Assembly: GCA_030746455.1 (NCBI GenBank)
Contig: JASLMQ010000267.1
Location: forward strand, 1-7,475
Source of the DNA: Candidatus Latescibacterota bacterium
Lineage (GTDB): Bacteria; Latescibacterota; UBA2968; GCA-2709665
Length of the DNA: 7,475 nt
Direction: 5' to 3'
In this document: in pieces, positions 6,748 to 7,475 of the stretch
How positions within the stretch are numbered: position 1 is the stretch's first letter
How the letters are laid out: the number at the start of each line of letters is the position of its first letter
The notes under the pieces: generated by a model
Database searches by the model: none
Told to the model about the DNA's origin: nothing
The model's input: only the letters and a program-made list of their open reading frames with translations
Position numbers and translations under genes: made by a program

Positions 6748-7475
6748 ATGTCGGACACGAAGATCGTATTGGAAGAGAGCGAGATTCCAAAGCAGTGGTA
6801 CAACATTGCTGCCGATCTGCCGACTGGAATGCAGCCTCCGTTGCATCCCGCCACGATGGAGCCGGTGGGCCCGGAGGACCTGGCCCCCGTGTTCCCGATG
6901 AACCTGATCGAGCAGGAGGTCAGTCAGGAGCGGTGGATCGACATTCCTGATGGCGTCCTGGAGAAGCTCCTGCTCTGGCGGCCGTCCCCTCTCTACCGCG
7001 CCCGTGCACTGGAGAAGGCGCTTGATACCCCGGCGAAGATCTACTACAAGAACGAGGGCGTCTCGCCGCCGGGCAGCCACAAGCCCAACACGGCCGTCGC
7101 CCAGGCGTACTACAACAAGGAATTCGGCATCAAGCGGATCACGACGGAGACGGGGGCGGGCCAGTGGGGAAGCGCCCTGGCCTTTGCCTGCAACCTCTAC
7201 GGCCTGGAGTGCAAGGTCTACATGGTGCGGATCAGCTTCGAGCAGAAGCCCTACCGGAAGACGATGATGGCCGTGTGGGGGGCGAACTGCATCCCGAGCC
7301 CGAGCACCGAGACCGAGGCCGGGAAGAAGATCCTGGCCGAGATGCCCGACACGCCGGGGAGCCTGGGCATCGCCATCAGCGAGGCGATCGAGGACGCGGT
7401 TGCCCGGGAGGACACGCGGTACTCCCTGGGGAGCGTGCTCAACCACGTGCTCCTGCATCAGACCATCATCGGGCT
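6748..7475 (+). CDS. trpB: Tryptophan synthase beta chain, TrpB2 type (3' end beyond window)
   Basis: It condenses indole with serine to give tryptophan, using pyridoxal phosphate. About 242 residues are visible and the frame is still open at the window end. GGGAGGG (6736-6742) lies 5 bases before ATG 6748. The sequence is the TrpB2 form: a long N-terminus with [14 protein letters not shown] (12-25), WRPSPLYRA (77-85), [18 protein letters not shown] (99-116; Lys112 should hold the cofactor), TETGAGQWG (133-141, where classical TrpB1 has Gln-His) and [14 protein letters not shown] (161-174). TrpB2 enzymes are longer than TrpB1 and generally do not form the classical tight complex with TrpA. 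Its placement directly after trpC suggests it serves as the pathway's beta chain here, or supplements a TrpB1 encoded elsewhere. trpA is not in the window. Confidence 0.95.
   Translation, partial: MSDTKIVLEESEIPKQWYNIAADLPTGMQPPLHPATMEPVGPEDLAPVFPMNLIEQEVSQERWIDIPDGVLEKLLLWRPSPLYRARALEKALDTPAKIYYKNEGVSPPGSHKPNTAVAQAYYNKEFGIKRITTETGAGQWGSALAFACNLYGLECKVYMVRISFEQKPYRKTMMAVWGANCIPSPSTETEAGKKILAEMPDTPGSLGIAISEAIEDAVAREDTRYSLGSVLNHVLLHQTIIG

Noticed and set aside
6343..7458. Minus-strand open frame of 371 codons across trpC and trpB
   Set aside because: It is antisense to two genes with full catalytic motifs and has no recognisable domain.

Overview
The window is GC-rich bacterial DNA with every recognisable gene on the + strand. 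It holds one stand-alone tungsten/molybdenum-type aldehyde ferredoxin oxidoreductase (AOR) family gene, followed by the front part of a tryptophan biosynthesis operon in the order trpE-trpG-trpD-trpC-trpB, with trpB cut by the window end. High GC, Shine-Dalgarno (SD) sequences of the GAGGA type, sigma70-like promoters and a leader-peptide attenuator all point to a bacterium. The lineage cannot be fixed from the sequence. An AOR-family oxidoreductase and a TrpB2-type tryptophan synthase beta chain are both common in anaerobic or deep-branching groups, so an anaerobic or facultative organism is a reasonable inference.

Layout. Positions 92-1996 encode the AOR-family protein. The 415-base gap 1997-2411 is a regulatory region. 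It has a promoter (2077-2105), a 32-codon leader peptide with a dense Trp/Tyr cluster (SPWRYWYYRQ), and three mutually exclusive RNA pairings: 1:2 of 10 bp, 2:3 of 9 bp, and 3:4 of 10 bp followed by CUUUU. This is a textbook ribosome-mediated trp attenuator. A second promoter-like element (2332-2361) lies just after the attenuator and could give attenuation-independent transcription. trpE then starts most probably at TTG 2412, not at the far-upstream open-frame ATG inside the leader.

trpE (2412-3887) and trpG (3922-4485) encode the two separate anthranilate synthase subunits. A 343-base gap follows and carries an imperfect 29-bp terminal inverted repeat bounding about 240 bp (4506-4745). It resembles a small non-coding mobile or REP-like element lying inside the operon. 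trpD (4829-5842), trpC (5963-6745) and trpB2 (6748 to the end) follow. Only trpC and trpB are tightly spaced (2 bases).

Together these genes convert chorismate to anthranilate (TrpE/TrpG), phosphoribosyl-anthranilate (TrpD), indole-glycerol phosphate (TrpC, after an isomerisation by TrpF) and finally tryptophan (TrpB). trpF and trpA are not in the window and may lie downstream. The AOR gene has no evident functional tie to tryptophan synthesis. The most informative find is the attenuator, with its Trp/Tyr-rich leader and the promoter placed after it.
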